Below, piece by piece: positions 6,158 through 15,400 of a stretch of DNA of 28,066 nucleotides. A model generated the notes under the pieces. The model was not told the DNA's origin. It worked only from the letters and a program-made list of their open reading frames with translations, and did no database searches. Where the stretch lies: positions 1 to 28,066 of the IMG/VR virus record IMGVR_UViG_3300046011_010856; one strand, given 5' to 3'. How positions within the stretch are numbered: the stretch's first letter is position 1; the number at the start of each line of letters is the position of its first letter. This stretch comes from a virus. The position numbers and the translations under genes were made by a program.

Positions 6158-9064
6158 TTAAGCTATTTCATAAGAACCGTTCCAAGATATTTCATCTAAG
6201 TTTCCCCAAGTAAAAGGAACTGTTGATTCTAATCCAACAGCTACTGAGCTTGTGTTTTGCCATTGTATTTCTGATCTTGTAGAACTTCCAAGCCTTCCTC
6301 CATTCATTAATCCTGAATACCAGTTAATACCATTATCTAAGAATGAAGATGGTATTTGGATTCCGTAAGCAGAAGATGCTGTAAATGGTAATTGGAAATA
6401 CCAAGCACCTGTTCCATAAGTAGTTGTAGTTCCCATTACTAATCTTCCTCTTACAAAGCATGTTTTACCAATTACTTTATATTGACCTGTTATTGTTCCA
6501 TCTCCAATTACAGGATCTGATGATGCAGCTGTCCAAACAGGAGTATACGAAGTCCAAGCTGTTGATAATTCTGAACCGTTAAAGTTAAGAGAACCAGTGG
6601 CTTGTATTGAACCAGTAAACGAAGGAGCATTTACAGAACCAAAGAAATCTACTCTTTTGGTTGAAAAACTTCCTGTTATTAACAGGTTTGTAGAAGAGTT
6701 AGCTAGTATGAAAGTATTAGAAGCAGCTGTTATTGTTGATCCTGCTGCATAACCTATGAATACATTATAATTTCCTAAAGTTAATCTACCAGCTGTATAT
6801 CCTAGATAAACTGAACCGTCATTAGATCCTGTTCCAGTAGCTGTAGCATTTTGATAACCTGCTTCATAACCTACTGCTACCATGTAACGAGAAGAAGATG
6901 CTAATTGCATAGCTCCATGTCCAACAGCTACGTTTGAAGTAGTTGATCCTAAACTGTTAAACCATCCCATGGCTGCAGATCCTATGATTGTATCACTAAT
7001 TGAAGTTCTTAATCCATATCCTGCTGAAGGTCCTATAGCTACAGTAAAATCAGAACCAGCACCTGACATATCTCTACCAGCTAAATAACCTATTAAAACA
7101 TGTCTTCCATTTGATACGTTTCTTCCAGCAGTATAGCCAATAGCTATACCATCATTACCTACAAAGTTATTTCCAAATGCATCAAAACCAATAGCTATAG
7201 CACCAAATCTTGTATAATTTAATAGTGAGTTATATCCGATAGCTACGTTATTAGACCCACTTTGATTGGCGTTTAAACTAAATACACCTATTCCAATATT
7301 AGCTTCTCCTACTGAATTATTTTTCAGAGAAGCTCTTCCTAAAGCTATGTTGTTAAATCCTGTTGTTAAATTTCGTAAAGGTTCACTATTACTATTATCA
7401 AAACCAATAGCTATATTATTATTTCCAGATGTTAATCCTAAAGCTATAGCATCATTTCCTGCAAAGAAATTATTAAATCCTGTTGTTATTGAAGGGTAAG
7501 TAGTAAGCCTACTCCCAAACATAAAGTTGTTTCTACTAGTGTCATATCTTACTACCCAGTTTGAACCTATCTTATAACCCATTGTAGAACCGGTTAAAGG
7601 AGTTACATCAATAAATGAAGAAGCAGATGTTAAACTCATGTTTCCAAAGAAACCTGATGAGCCTGTTACAATTAGGCTTCCAGTAATAGCTGCTGAACCT
7701 GTAAATGGGAAAACAGCAGCGTATGAAGCAGTAGTTGCAAATGAAGCACTTAATGCTTGTGAAGCATATGAAGCTGTTCCTAATAATGAACCTGTGAATG
7801 AGGGAGCATTAACTGAACCAAAGAAATCTACTCTCTTGGTTGTAAAGCTTCCTGTAATTAAGAAATCTGTTGATGAGTTAGCTAGTATAAAAGTGTTTGA
7901 GGCTGCTGTAATAGTTGCACCAGCATCATAACCTAAAAATACATTATAATTTCCTAATGTCAATCTACCAGCTCTGTAACCAACATAAACTGAACCATCG
8001 TTAGATCCTAACCCAGTTGCTGTTCTATTTTGATAGCCGGCTTCATAACCTATAGCTACCATGTAACGAGAAGAAGAAGCATATTCCATAGCTCCATAAC
8101 CTATAGCTACGTTATCTCTTGTTGTTCCTAAACCATTAAAATCCCACATAGCTAAGGCACCAACAACAGTATCATTATTTGAAGTTCTTAAACCGTAACC
8201 AGCTGAAGGCCCTATAGCAGTTGCATTATTAGAAGTAGTTGCTGTCATATCTGCAGCAGTAAATGCTCCTATTAAAACATGACTTCCAGTTACTACGTTA
8301 ATACCAGCATTATATCCAATAGCTACATTATAGTCATCTGAGGCTGCATTTCCGGCATGTCTGTTTAAAGCTGCATGTCCTATAGCTATTGAACCTACTC
8401 TTGTATAAACATTTAGAGCTGTATATCCCATAGCTATATTGTGAGAACTACTTTGATTAGTATATAAAGCAAGTTCTCCTATACTTATATTGTGGTTTCC
8501 TACAGAAAGACTTCTTAAACCTCCCCTTCCTAAAGCTATATTGGATTGACCAGTTGTTAAACTTCGTAAAGGTTCATTATTAGTAGTATCAGAACCAATA
8601 GCTATATTATTAAACCCTGTTGTTAAACCGTTTGCTATAGAAGGACCACCTGCGAAGAAATTATTACCGCCTGAACCTGTTACAGAAGCATATGTAGCTG
8701 TACTACTTCCTATAATTAAGTTATTTCTACTAGAGTCATATCTTGTAACCCAGTTTGAACCTATTTTGTATCCAAAATTTGAACCAGTTAAAGGAGTTAT
8801 GTCTATGAAAGATGAGCCAGATGTTAGACTCATGTTTCCGAAAAGTCCTGATGAACCTGTTACAAATAAACTCCCAGTAATATCTGCTGAACCTGTGTAA
8901 GGGAATGCATTACCACTACCTCCTGCATTTAAAGCAAAAGATGCAGTTGTGGCAAAAGATGAACTAGTTGCAAATGAAGCTGTTCCTATAACCGTTCCAC
9001 CAGTTACTGTTAAGCTTCCTGATAGGGATGAATCTCCTAATATTTGAGCGTTATCTATTCTCAT
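6158..9064 (-). CDS. large tail fibre with duplicated YadA-head-like repeat modules
   Basis: A 968-residue protein with fibre architecture. Residues 1-53 form an N-terminal region with TASFA-type repeats. Residues 54-451 and about 452-845 are two copies of one module, each starting F-P-[YF]-T-G-S-A-x-I-T-G-S and filled with N-x-x-I-A-[IL]-G repeats (for example NNIAIGFDN, NNVAIGYNSL), the signature of the left-handed beta-roll of YadA/Hep_Hag trimeric adhesins. The C-terminal about 130 residues begin TAWTSYTPVWTAASSDPVIG, a tip-domain type shared by many phage fibres. A trimer is likely by analogy. The start at 9064 is supported by a late-type motif exactly four bases upstream. It probably contacts the host surface. 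Confidence 0.9.
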   Translation of the reverse strand: MRIDNAQILGDSSLSGSLTVTGGTVIGTASFATSSSFATTASFALNAGGSGNAFPYTGSADITGSLFVTGSSGLFGNMSLTSGSSFIDITPLTGSNFGYKIGSNWVTRYDSSRNNLIIGSSTATYASVTGSGGNNFFAGGPSIANGLTTGFNNIAIGSDTTNNEPLRSLTTGQSNIALGRGGLRSLSVGNHNISIGELALYTNQSSSHNIAMGYTALNVYTRVGSIAIGHAALNRHAGNAASDDYNVAIGYNAGINVVTGSHVLIGAFTAADMTATTSNNATAIGPSAGYGLRTSNNDTVVGALAMWDFNGLGTTRDNVAIGYGAMEYASSSRYMVAIGYEAGYQNRTATGLGSNDGSVYVGYRAGRLTLGNYNVFLGYDAGATITAASNTFILANSSTDFLITGSFTTKRVDFFGSVNAPSFTGSLLGTASYASQALSASFATTASYAAVFPFTGSAAITGSLIVTGSSGFFGNMSLTSASSFIDVTPLTGSTMGYKIGSNWVVRYDTSRNNFMFGSRLTTYPSITTGFNNFFAGNDAIALGLTSGNNNIAIGFDNSNSEPLRNLTTGFNNIALGRASLKNNSVGEANIGIGVFSLNANQSGSNNVAIGYNSLLNYTRFGAIAIGFDAFGNNFVGNDGIAIGYTAGRNVSNGRHVLIGYLAGRDMSGAGSDFTVAIGPSAGYGLRTSISDTIIGSAAMGWFNSLGSTTSNVAVGHGAMQLASSSRYMVAVGYEAGYQNATATGTGSNDGSVYLGYTAGRLTLGNYNVFIGYAAGSTITAASNTFILANSSTNLLITGSFSTKRVDFFGSVNAPSFTGSIQATGSLNFNGSELSTAWTSYTPVWTAASSDPVIGDGTITGQYKVIGKTCFVRGRLVMGTTTTYGTGAWYFQLPFTASSAYGIQIPSSFLDNGINWYSGLMNGGRLGSSTRSEIQWQNTSSVAVGLESTVPFTWGNLDEISWNGSYEIA
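6600..8905 (-). repeat. duplicated module of about 1.19 kb within the fibre gene
   Basis: The segment coding residues 54-451 (8905-7712) is followed by a second copy starting at 7711, offset 398 residues. The copies stay aligned without large gaps over most of their length: both have the SSGxFGNMSLTS, TPLTGS, GYKIGSNWV, AIGPSAGYGLRTS and VDFFGSVNAPSFTGS landmarks in the same order. Divergence is moderate, so the duplication is not recent. Confidence 0.85.
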
Positions 9065-9067
9065 TGA

Positions 9068-9077
9068 TTATAAATAT
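9068..9077 (-). promoter_or_regulatory. late-type promoter motif for large fibre gene
   Basis: The coding strand reads ATATTTATAATCAATG, with the core exactly four bases before the ATG at 9064. Confidence 0.65.
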
Positions 9078-9085
9078 TTGAGTTT

Positions 9086-9280
9086 TTACCTCCAAACCCC
9101 TGATATTTTAATTTTAGGTTCAGTTTGCTTCCATACTCCAGCTACTTTTATCCATGTTATTGCTTGTTTCCACACACCTGCTATTTTAATCCACATTATG
9201 TTTCCTGTAGATGCGGGAGCAACAATAGGGACTTGTCCTATTTCAATGGTCGCACCGTCGAATAATCTTCTTGTTGCCAT
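9086..9280 (-). CDS. mini protein with three I-K-x-x-G-V-W repeats
   Basis: A 64-residue protein. After a short start (MATRRLFDGATIEIGQVPIV) it carries three near-copies of the unit W-I-K-[IV]-A-G-V-W-K (IKIAGVWK, IKVAGVWK, IKISGVWR). Repeats of this type are common in phage tail tip and fibre proteins. The ATG is one base after the stop of the preceding adhesin gene, so the two are probably translated together. It may be a tip or accessory part of that adhesin, or the remainder of a larger fibre end. No signal peptide is present. Confidence 0.75.
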   Translation of the reverse strand: MATRRLFDGATIEIGQVPIVAPASTGNIMWIKIAGVWKQAITWIKVAGVWKQTEPKIKISGVWR

Positions 9281-9281
9281 C

Positions 9282-10085
9282 TTATGCTTCTGTTAATATT
9301 ACTGCACCCATAATTGAAAAGTTTACTACCGTAACAGCACTAACGGTTAAACAAGCATCGGGATGAATTTCTGCCAAAGACCCAATAATACAACCTGTAC
9401 TAACTGAATCTAAAGGCATTGCACCTGTTGCACTCTCTAATGAAATCATTGCTAATGGCTTAAATAAACAAACCCCAAAATTACCTGCAGTTCCTGTTGT
9501 GGCAGCAAGAGTTACCGACTCAATACTTCTTATTCCCGTATCTCCTGCTTGTAATGGTATTGGAATTAACAATCCTACTTCTCTATAAGAACCTGCACCA
9601 ATTGTTGTGGCAGTAGATGTTCTACCACTCACACCCGCTGAATTTGTGTAGCTTATTGTTACCGTTGTAGCTGTGTTTCCTACTTGTGTATAAACTACAA
9701 TTCCTGCCATAACACCTTCACCAGATGTATATCTTGTTAATGCTGCGGTTGGAAGATTAGTTGTTTGAGGTGTTGTTAAAGTAGCGTTCAATCCACCATT
9801 AACATTTAACAAATCAACAACCATCATTGATGCTGCACTATAAGTTGAAGTGCTTATCCTCGCCCCTAACATTGTCAATCTACCTGTTGATACAGCAGGT
9901 ATAGGACCCATTGATTGTAGAGAATTTTTGTCTAATGCAACGCTTGTAGTTGGTGTAGCAGGAGCAGGATTAAAAGATTGCCAACTTGCATTCGGTCTTA
10001 ATATTCTTATTGTGGTTGTGCTAAAATCAGATGCCCTGTTTTCGCTAAGTCTTTCTACGTATTCGTTAAAATCAGTTAGTGCCAT
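9282..10085 (-). CDS. adhesin-like structural protein, paralogue of its upstream neighbour
   Basis: A 267-residue protein rich in Ala, Thr, Gly and Ser, probably all beta. Residues about 115-215 align with the neighbour at 10087-10935: both share P-x-x-A-L-T-R, a T-x-S-Y-T-N-x-A-G-x-x-x-R-T-S-T core, [FY]-R-E-V, I-P-L-x-A-G-D-[ST]-G-I-R-[SA]-I-E and T-A-G-N-F-G, and both end with N/H-P-D-A-C-L. It starts MALTDFNEYVERLSENRASD. It is separated by one base from both flanking genes. G+C is clearly higher than in the fibre genes around it. Function is unknown; the fibre-block context suggests a virion surface or receptor-binding protein. Confidence 0.85.
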   Translation of the reverse strand: MALTDFNEYVERLSENRASDFSTTTIRILRPNASWQSFNPAPATPTTSVALDKNSLQSMGPIPAVSTGRLTMLGARISTSTYSAASMMVVDLLNVNGGLNATLTTPQTTNLPTAALTRYTSGEGVMAGIVVYTQVGNTATTVTISYTNSAGVSGRTSTATTIGAGSYREVGLLIPIPLQAGDTGIRSIESVTLAATTGTAGNFGVCLFKPLAMISLESATGAMPLDSVSTGCIIGSLAEIHPDACLTVSAVTVVNFSIMGAVILTEA

Positions 10086-10086
10086 A

Positions 10087-10935
10087 TTATTTTTCTACTG
10101 TTGCTAATGAACCGAATAATTCAGGTGCAGTTGCACTACCTGCAATAAACATTAAAGACAAACAAGCATCTGGATTGATTACTGGTATACCTGGAAGTCC
10201 TGTTGTGTAATCTCTCCACCCCATTGTACCACCTGCACCAACAGGTATCCATGCTAAAGGTTGAGCAATGGTTATACCAAAGTTACCTGCCGTTAATGTT
10301 GATGCACTTAATTGTATTTGCTCAATAGCTCGAATACCTGAATCACCCGCTGCTAAAGGTATGCGTTGCATTCTTGATACTTCACGGAAACCTGTTGCAC
10401 CTATATTAATAGTTGAAGTTCTTGAACCCGTACCTGCTTGATTTGTGTAGGTCATTGTGAGAGTGGTAGATGTTGTGCCTATTATTGTATAAATCTCATA
10501 AAATGCTATGTTACCTGCACCTCCCGTATTACGAGTTAAAGCAGGTGAAGCAGGTGACCCTTGTATTGTTTGTGCTCCAGTTGAAGTTCCTGACAATCCC
10601 CCCTCGTGAAATAACCTATCGTACAATAAATACACGCCTGCGGTTAGTGGCGCAATAGATGCCCCAATTAAGTGTTTATCTCTACCGCCAGTTGCTGGTG
10701 TGAAAGGTATTGCTCCTTGAGTTGTACGGTCAGGTATTGCTCCTATTGTTGGTACTACACCGCCCGCAGGCATGCCATCGTATTGCCACAGCGAACAACC
10801 TCTACCTGACACTAGCGAAGTTGCTGCAACACCTAAAACTCTTGGCACTTTGTGAAAAAAGATATTTTCAGGATTTCCATTATTGCCTCCTGATTGTAAG
10901 TTAATTAATTCTGATAAATCTGCTATTGCTGCCAT
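10087..10935 (-). CDS. adhesin-like structural protein, paralogue of its downstream neighbour
   Basis: A 282-residue beta-type protein starting MAAIADLSELINLQSGGNNG. It shares the central module of the next gene (ALTRN, MTYTNQAGTGSRTST, GFREV, RIPLAAGDSGIRAIEQIQLS, TAGNFGI) and the NPDACLSL segment near the C terminus, but the first 100 residues differ, so the pair arose by duplication followed by change of the N-terminal part. The start overlaps the end of the small gene upstream by 13 bases. Base composition is richer in G+C than the neighbourhood, which suggests arrival from another source. I cannot name the family. Confidence 0.85.
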   Translation of the reverse strand: MAAIADLSELINLQSGGNNGNPENIFFHKVPRVLGVAATSLVSGRGCSLWQYDGMPAGGVVPTIGAIPDRTTQGAIPFTPATGGRDKHLIGASIAPLTAGVYLLYDRLFHEGGLSGTSTGAQTIQGSPASPALTRNTGGAGNIAFYEIYTIIGTTSTTLTMTYTNQAGTGSRTSTINIGATGFREVSRMQRIPLAAGDSGIRAIEQIQLSASTLTAGNFGITIAQPLAWIPVGAGGTMGWRDYTTGLPGIPVINPDACLSLMFIAGSATAPELFGSLATVEK

Positions 10936-11129
10936 ATTATTTCATTTTGTATTGCGTGTTCTTTTGCCTCTATGATTAGGTTAGCTAAATTATCAAGGTT
11001 AACTCCTGATTGATATATTAAGCCACCAGTTTGTGGTAAAATTTCAAATTCGTCATTACTAACTCGTAATGCCCAATCTCCCCCATCTGATAGATATAGA
11101 AATGATTCTGTTTTAATAATTGTTTTCAT
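10923..11129 (-). CDS. small protein of unknown function, coupled to adhesin gene
   Basis: A 68-residue acidic protein: MKTIIKTESFLYLSDGGDWA, then a mixed alpha/beta part ending in a helix (NLANLIIEAKEHAIQNEIIW). Its last 13 bases overlap the start of the next gene, which points to translational coupling. It has no low-complexity fibre repeats. A chaperone for the adhesin encoded next is a reasonable guess from size and position, but nothing in the sequence proves it. Confidence 0.65.
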   Translation of the reverse strand: MKTIIKTESFLYLSDGGDWALRVSNDEFEILPQTGGLIYQSGVNLDNLANLIIEAKEHAIQNEIIWQQ

Positions 11130-11146
11130 TATTTTCTTAAATTATT

Positions 11147-12400
11147 TTATGTATATTGTAAATAAATATCTCCATCAGAACCGCCTGAAGGTGCTGCTGT
11201 TCCTGATGTTATAACCTTATTAGCACCAAGTGTATTATATGATATTGTCCTTGATGTTGAACCGTTAAAAGAAGTTCCTGGAGCGTCACCACTTCCTGAG
11301 TCATTAAATGTAATAGGATTTGTAGTTACACCACCATTTAAAGCAAATGAAGCTGTTAATGAGTAAGAAGAACTTAAGGCATAAGATGCACTTACTACAC
11401 TTCCTAATAATAATGATGCTGTCGCCGCATATGAAGAGCTTGTTGCGATAGAAGCAGTAGCAGCATATGAAGCACTTACTACACTTCCTAATAATACAGA
11501 GGCTGTAGCAGCGTATGAAGAACTTAGGGCTTGATTAGTGTAACTTGATGTTCCTAAAACACTACCAGTAAATGATCCTGTAAACGAACCTGTTCTAAAT
11601 GATCCAGTGAAACTATTAAACGCTGTTAAAGTTGTATAAGCAGGAGCAAATGATGCTGTAGCGGCAAATGAAGAACTTAAAGCATTATTAGCATAAGATG
11701 CTGTTCCTAATAATGATCCTGTAAAACTTCCTGTAAATGATCCTGTAGTGTATGAACTTGTGAAAGTATTAAAACTTGAAGTTGTTACAAATGAGCCTGT
11801 GTTTATATTTCCTCCTCCACCATTAAGAGCGAATGAGGCTGTTAAGGCAAAAGACGAACTTAAGGCATAAGATGCACTTACTACACTTCCTAATAATACA
11901 GAGGCTGTAGCAGCGTATGAAGAACTTAAAGCATTTGTAGCATAAGAAGCTGTACCTAATAAACTACCTGTAAATGAACCTGTGAATGAACCACTTCTAT
12001 AAGAACTAGTAAAACTATTAAAGCTTGTAAGAGTAGTATAATTAGGAGCTAATGATGCTGTTGAGGCAAATGATGAACTTAAAGCATTTGTAGCATAACT
12101 TGCTGTTCCTAAAAATGAACCAGTAAAACTACCTGTGAATGAACCTGTAGTGTTTGTTGGAGCAAATGATGCACTTAAAGTATAAGAAGCACTTGTTGCA
12201 ATAGAAGCAGTTGCAGCATAACTTGAACTAACTACACTTCCTAATAATAAAGAAGCTGTAGCAGCGTATGATGAGCTTAAAGCATTTGTAGCATAAGATG
12301 CTGTACCTGTTAGATTTCCCATAATAGAACCGGAAATTCTTAAACTCCCTGTTATACTTAAATCATCTATACTCGCTGAGTCTGTGAAAAATATTGCCAT
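11147..12400 (-). CDS. repetitive tail fibre protein
   Basis: A 417-residue fibre. Most of it is built from alternating blocks: T-G-S-F-T-G-S-F-T-G-S-[LFV]-L-G-T-[AS]-S-Y, then hexapeptide-like runs (SSSYAATAS, SASYALSSSF), then LLLGSVVSASYA. Residues about 355-417 form a different C-terminal domain that starts TTNPITFNDSGSGDAPGTSF and ends SGGSDGDIYLQYT, a type seen at the ends of other phage fibres and collar proteins. DNA blocks are shared almost unchanged with the larger fibre gene just upstream. A late-type motif lies four bases before the ATG. Likely a trimeric, rod-like adhesin part. Confidence 0.88.
   Translation of the reverse strand: MAIFFTDSASIDDLSITGSLRISGSIMGNLTGTASYATNALSSSYAATASLLLGSVVSSSYAATASIATSASYTLSASFAPTNTTGSFTGSFTGSFLGTASYATNALSSSFASTASLAPNYTTLTSFNSFTSSYRSGSFTGSFTGSLLGTASYATNALSSSYAATASVLLGSVVSASYALSSSFALTASFALNGGGGNINTGSFVTTSSFNTFTSSYTTGSFTGSFTGSLLGTASYANNALSSSFAATASFAPAYTTLTAFNSFTGSFRTGSFTGSFTGSVLGTSSYTNQALSSSYAATASVLLGSVVSASYAATASIATSSSYAATASLLLGSVVSASYALSSSYSLTASFALNGGVTTNPITFNDSGSGDAPGTSFNGSTSRTISYNTLGANKVITSGTAAPSGGSDGDIYLQYT
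12228..12298 (-). repeat. 71-base direct repeat shared with the larger fibre gene
   Basis: This segment is identical over 71 bases to 14015-14085 in the neighbouring fibre gene (both begin ctaactacacttcctaataa on the plus strand). The flanks differ. Confidence 0.85.
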
Positions 12401-12403
12401 TTG

Positions 12404-12413
12404 TTATAAATAT
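12404..12413 (-). promoter_or_regulatory. late-type promoter motif for fibre gene
   Basis: The coding strand reads ATATTTATAACAAATG. The core ends exactly four bases before the ATG at 12400. Confidence 0.65.
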
Positions 12414-12420
12414 TATTTTA

Positions 12421-15400
12421 TTAACTTTCCCCATAAGCTGTTGCTATCCAATATGTAGTTCCTGCTAGAGCTGTATTACTGTTAGCGCTAACTATAAAAC
12501 TTCCAGACACTTTACTTTCTATTGTCCATGTTCTAGCATCTTCTCCTGTAACAACTACTGAATAATTAGCATCAACAAATGCTGTTGAAAAAGTAACTGT
12601 TGCTGTTTTTGGATTTCCTGTAAAAGAACTATTAAGAATTCTTCCAGATTTAGTTGTTAAAACATTTGAAGCATATGAGGCAGTTAAGGCTTGTGTAGCA
12701 TAAGATGCTGTACCAAATAAACTACCTGTTAATGAACCTGATGCTCTTAGAGCTAGTGAAGCTGTTGAAGCAAATGAAGCACTTATAGCATTTAAAACAT
12801 ATGAAGCAGTTGTAGCAAAAGAAGCAGTAGTTGCAAATGAGGAACTTACAGCATTTAAAACGTAAGAAGCAGTTGTGGCAAAAGATGCACTTAAAGCTTG
12901 TGAAGCATAAGATGCTGTTGTTGCAAAAGATGATGATGTTGCAAAAGAAGAGCTAACAGCGTTTAAAACGTATGAAGCAGTTGTAGCAAAAGATGCACTT
13001 ACAGCATTTAAAACATAAGATGCTGTTGTAGCAAAAGATGCTGTATTAACAAGCAATGATGCTGTAGGTATTATAGTTGGTATACTATTACTATCACCTA
13101 CCCATACAGAACCTGATGTTATATTTGGTAAATTTGCTGGACCTGGGTTAAGTACTACTCCTTGGCCTCCTGAGCCTTCTTTGGTTACTACTCCTAGAAC
13201 TTGTATGATTGCAGAACCTGATGGTCTTGATGGTGTCCATCCTCCACCAACTGCTGTATATATTTCTGTACCTCCTGGGTATCCTGTGGTGTCTACTCCT
13301 GTAATTAAACCTAATGCTATACCTCTTCCTATATCTCCAGGATCAATATTATCAGCTGTTATATAGATTACAGGCATTCTTGCTGGGTCTCCAGCATCAG
13401 CTGCGTAAACTATAGAATTAGCACCTACAGAACCAGATACAAAAACAGGAGTTCCTTTTTGTAAAGTAAAAGATTCTCCATTGTAAATATTTTCATATAA
13501 TGTGTTTACATATTGTAAACTTAAATTACCATTTCCATCTGTTTGTATAAAAGAAAATTCACCATTGTCAGCTGAAGGATAATTTAATCCGCTTGCTGTT
13601 AAAGAATTTCTTACTATAAAAGTATCAGCTGAGGAAGCAGTTGCTGCATAAGAGGCACTTGTTACAAATCCTTCTAAGTAAGAAGCCGTAGCTGCATAAC
13701 TAGCACTTGTTACTGTACCTTCTATGAATACTGCTTGTCCTAAAATAGTTGCATATCCAGAAGATGAAACTGCAAAGTAAATTTCTATACTATTAGCATC
13801 TATAGATCTTATTTGTGAAGGTATAAGAGCATAACTACTTGAATATACATTTACTAATGGATATGTTTCATTTAAGTTATGAGTTATACTCCAAGTTGTT
13901 GCCGCTACTGATTGAGTAAATACAAATAATGAAGCTGATACAGCTGTTGATGCACCTGCATTTAAAGCATAAGAAGCTGTTAAGGCAAATGATGAACTTA
14001 AAGCATAAGATGCACTAACTACACTTCCTAATAATAAAGAAGCTGTAGCAGCGTATGATGAGCTTAAAGCATTTGTAGCATAAGAGGCTGTACCTAAAAC
14101 TGAGCCTGTAAAACTTCCAGTAAATGAACCAGTAGTATTTGTAGGGGCAAATGACGCACTTAATGCATATGAACTACTTAAGGCATATGATGAACTAGTT
14201 GATATTGAAGCAGTTGATGCAAATGATGAACTAATTGCTTGTAAAGCGTTTGATGCCCAACTTGAAGTACCTAATAATGAACCAGTAAAACTACCAGTAA
14301 AAGATCCTGTTGTGTTTGTTGGAGCAAATGAAGCAGATATTGCAAATGAAGAATTTATACTAAAAGATGAGGTGGTTGCAAATGATGAACTTAAAGTATT
14401 TGTAGCATAAGAAGCAGTACCTAATAAACTACCAGTAAATCCTTGGGTTGAAATTATTGAACCAGTTACAGTGAGAGAGCCTGTTATTACCGCGCTACCA
14501 GTGTATGGAAATGAGGAAGCATTAGCAACATATGAGGCTGTTAAGGCATAAGAAGCACTTGTAGAAGCCGAAGCATATGATGAACTTGTTGAGATTGATG
14601 ATGTAGAAGAAAATGAAGCACTTACTGCTTGTAATACGTAAGAAGCTGTTTGAGCATTAGATGCACTTGTTGAACTTAAAGCATATGAAGAGGAAGTTGC
14701 TATAGATGATGTGGCAGCATATGATGAACTTATTACGTTATTAGCCCATGATGCTGTTCCTAATAAACTGCCTGTAAATGATCCTGTATAAGATCCAGTT
14801 CTAAAAGAACTAGTAAAATTGTTAAATGTTGTTATTAAAGTATAACTTGGAGCAAATGAAGCAGTTGAAGCAAATGAAGAACTTAAAGCGTTTGTAGCAA
14901 AAGATGAAGTTCCTAAAATACTACCTGTAAATGAACCTGTGAATGAACCGGTGTTATAAGAGCTTGTAAAAGCATTAAAACTAGAAGTTGTTACAAATGA
15001 GCTAGTATTTATAGTTGTTCCTGCATTAAGAGCAAAAGATGCAGTTAAAGCATATGATGAACTTAAAGCATTATTAGCATAAGATGCTGTTCCTAATAAA
15101 CTGCCTGTAAATGAACCTGTGAATGAACCTGTTCTATTTGTAGGAGCAAATGAAGCACTAAGAGCATATGAACTACTTAAGGCAAATGATGAACTTAAAG
15201 CATAAGATGAACTTACTACTGTTCCTATAAAATAAGAAGCGGTTGCAGAATATGAAGATGATCTTGCCTGTTCAGCAAACAAAGCGTAAGAAGCGGTTGC
15301 TATTGAACCTGATTGGGATACAGTTACATCAAATGTTGTTCCATTACCTTTTGTAAAAGTAATTGTTGTATTTACAGCTGAAGCTGTTATTATACCTAAT

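Noticed and set aside
7266-7931. Two plus-strand open frames opposite the large fibre
   Set aside because: Shadows of the repeat modules of the fibre gene: Ala/Pro/Val-rich antisense products of the GCT/TCT-rich repeats, with no independent signal.
9068-9077. TATAAATA motifs as promoters for rightward transcription
   Set aside because: On the plus strand they match the T4 late core exactly, but no plausible plus-strand gene follows any of them, and all sit just before minus-strand starts at constrained distance.
10470-10904. Plus-strand frames opposite the higher G+C adhesin gene
   Set aside because: Leu-rich antisense readings without start context or conserved features; the minus-strand gene has a clear paralogue.
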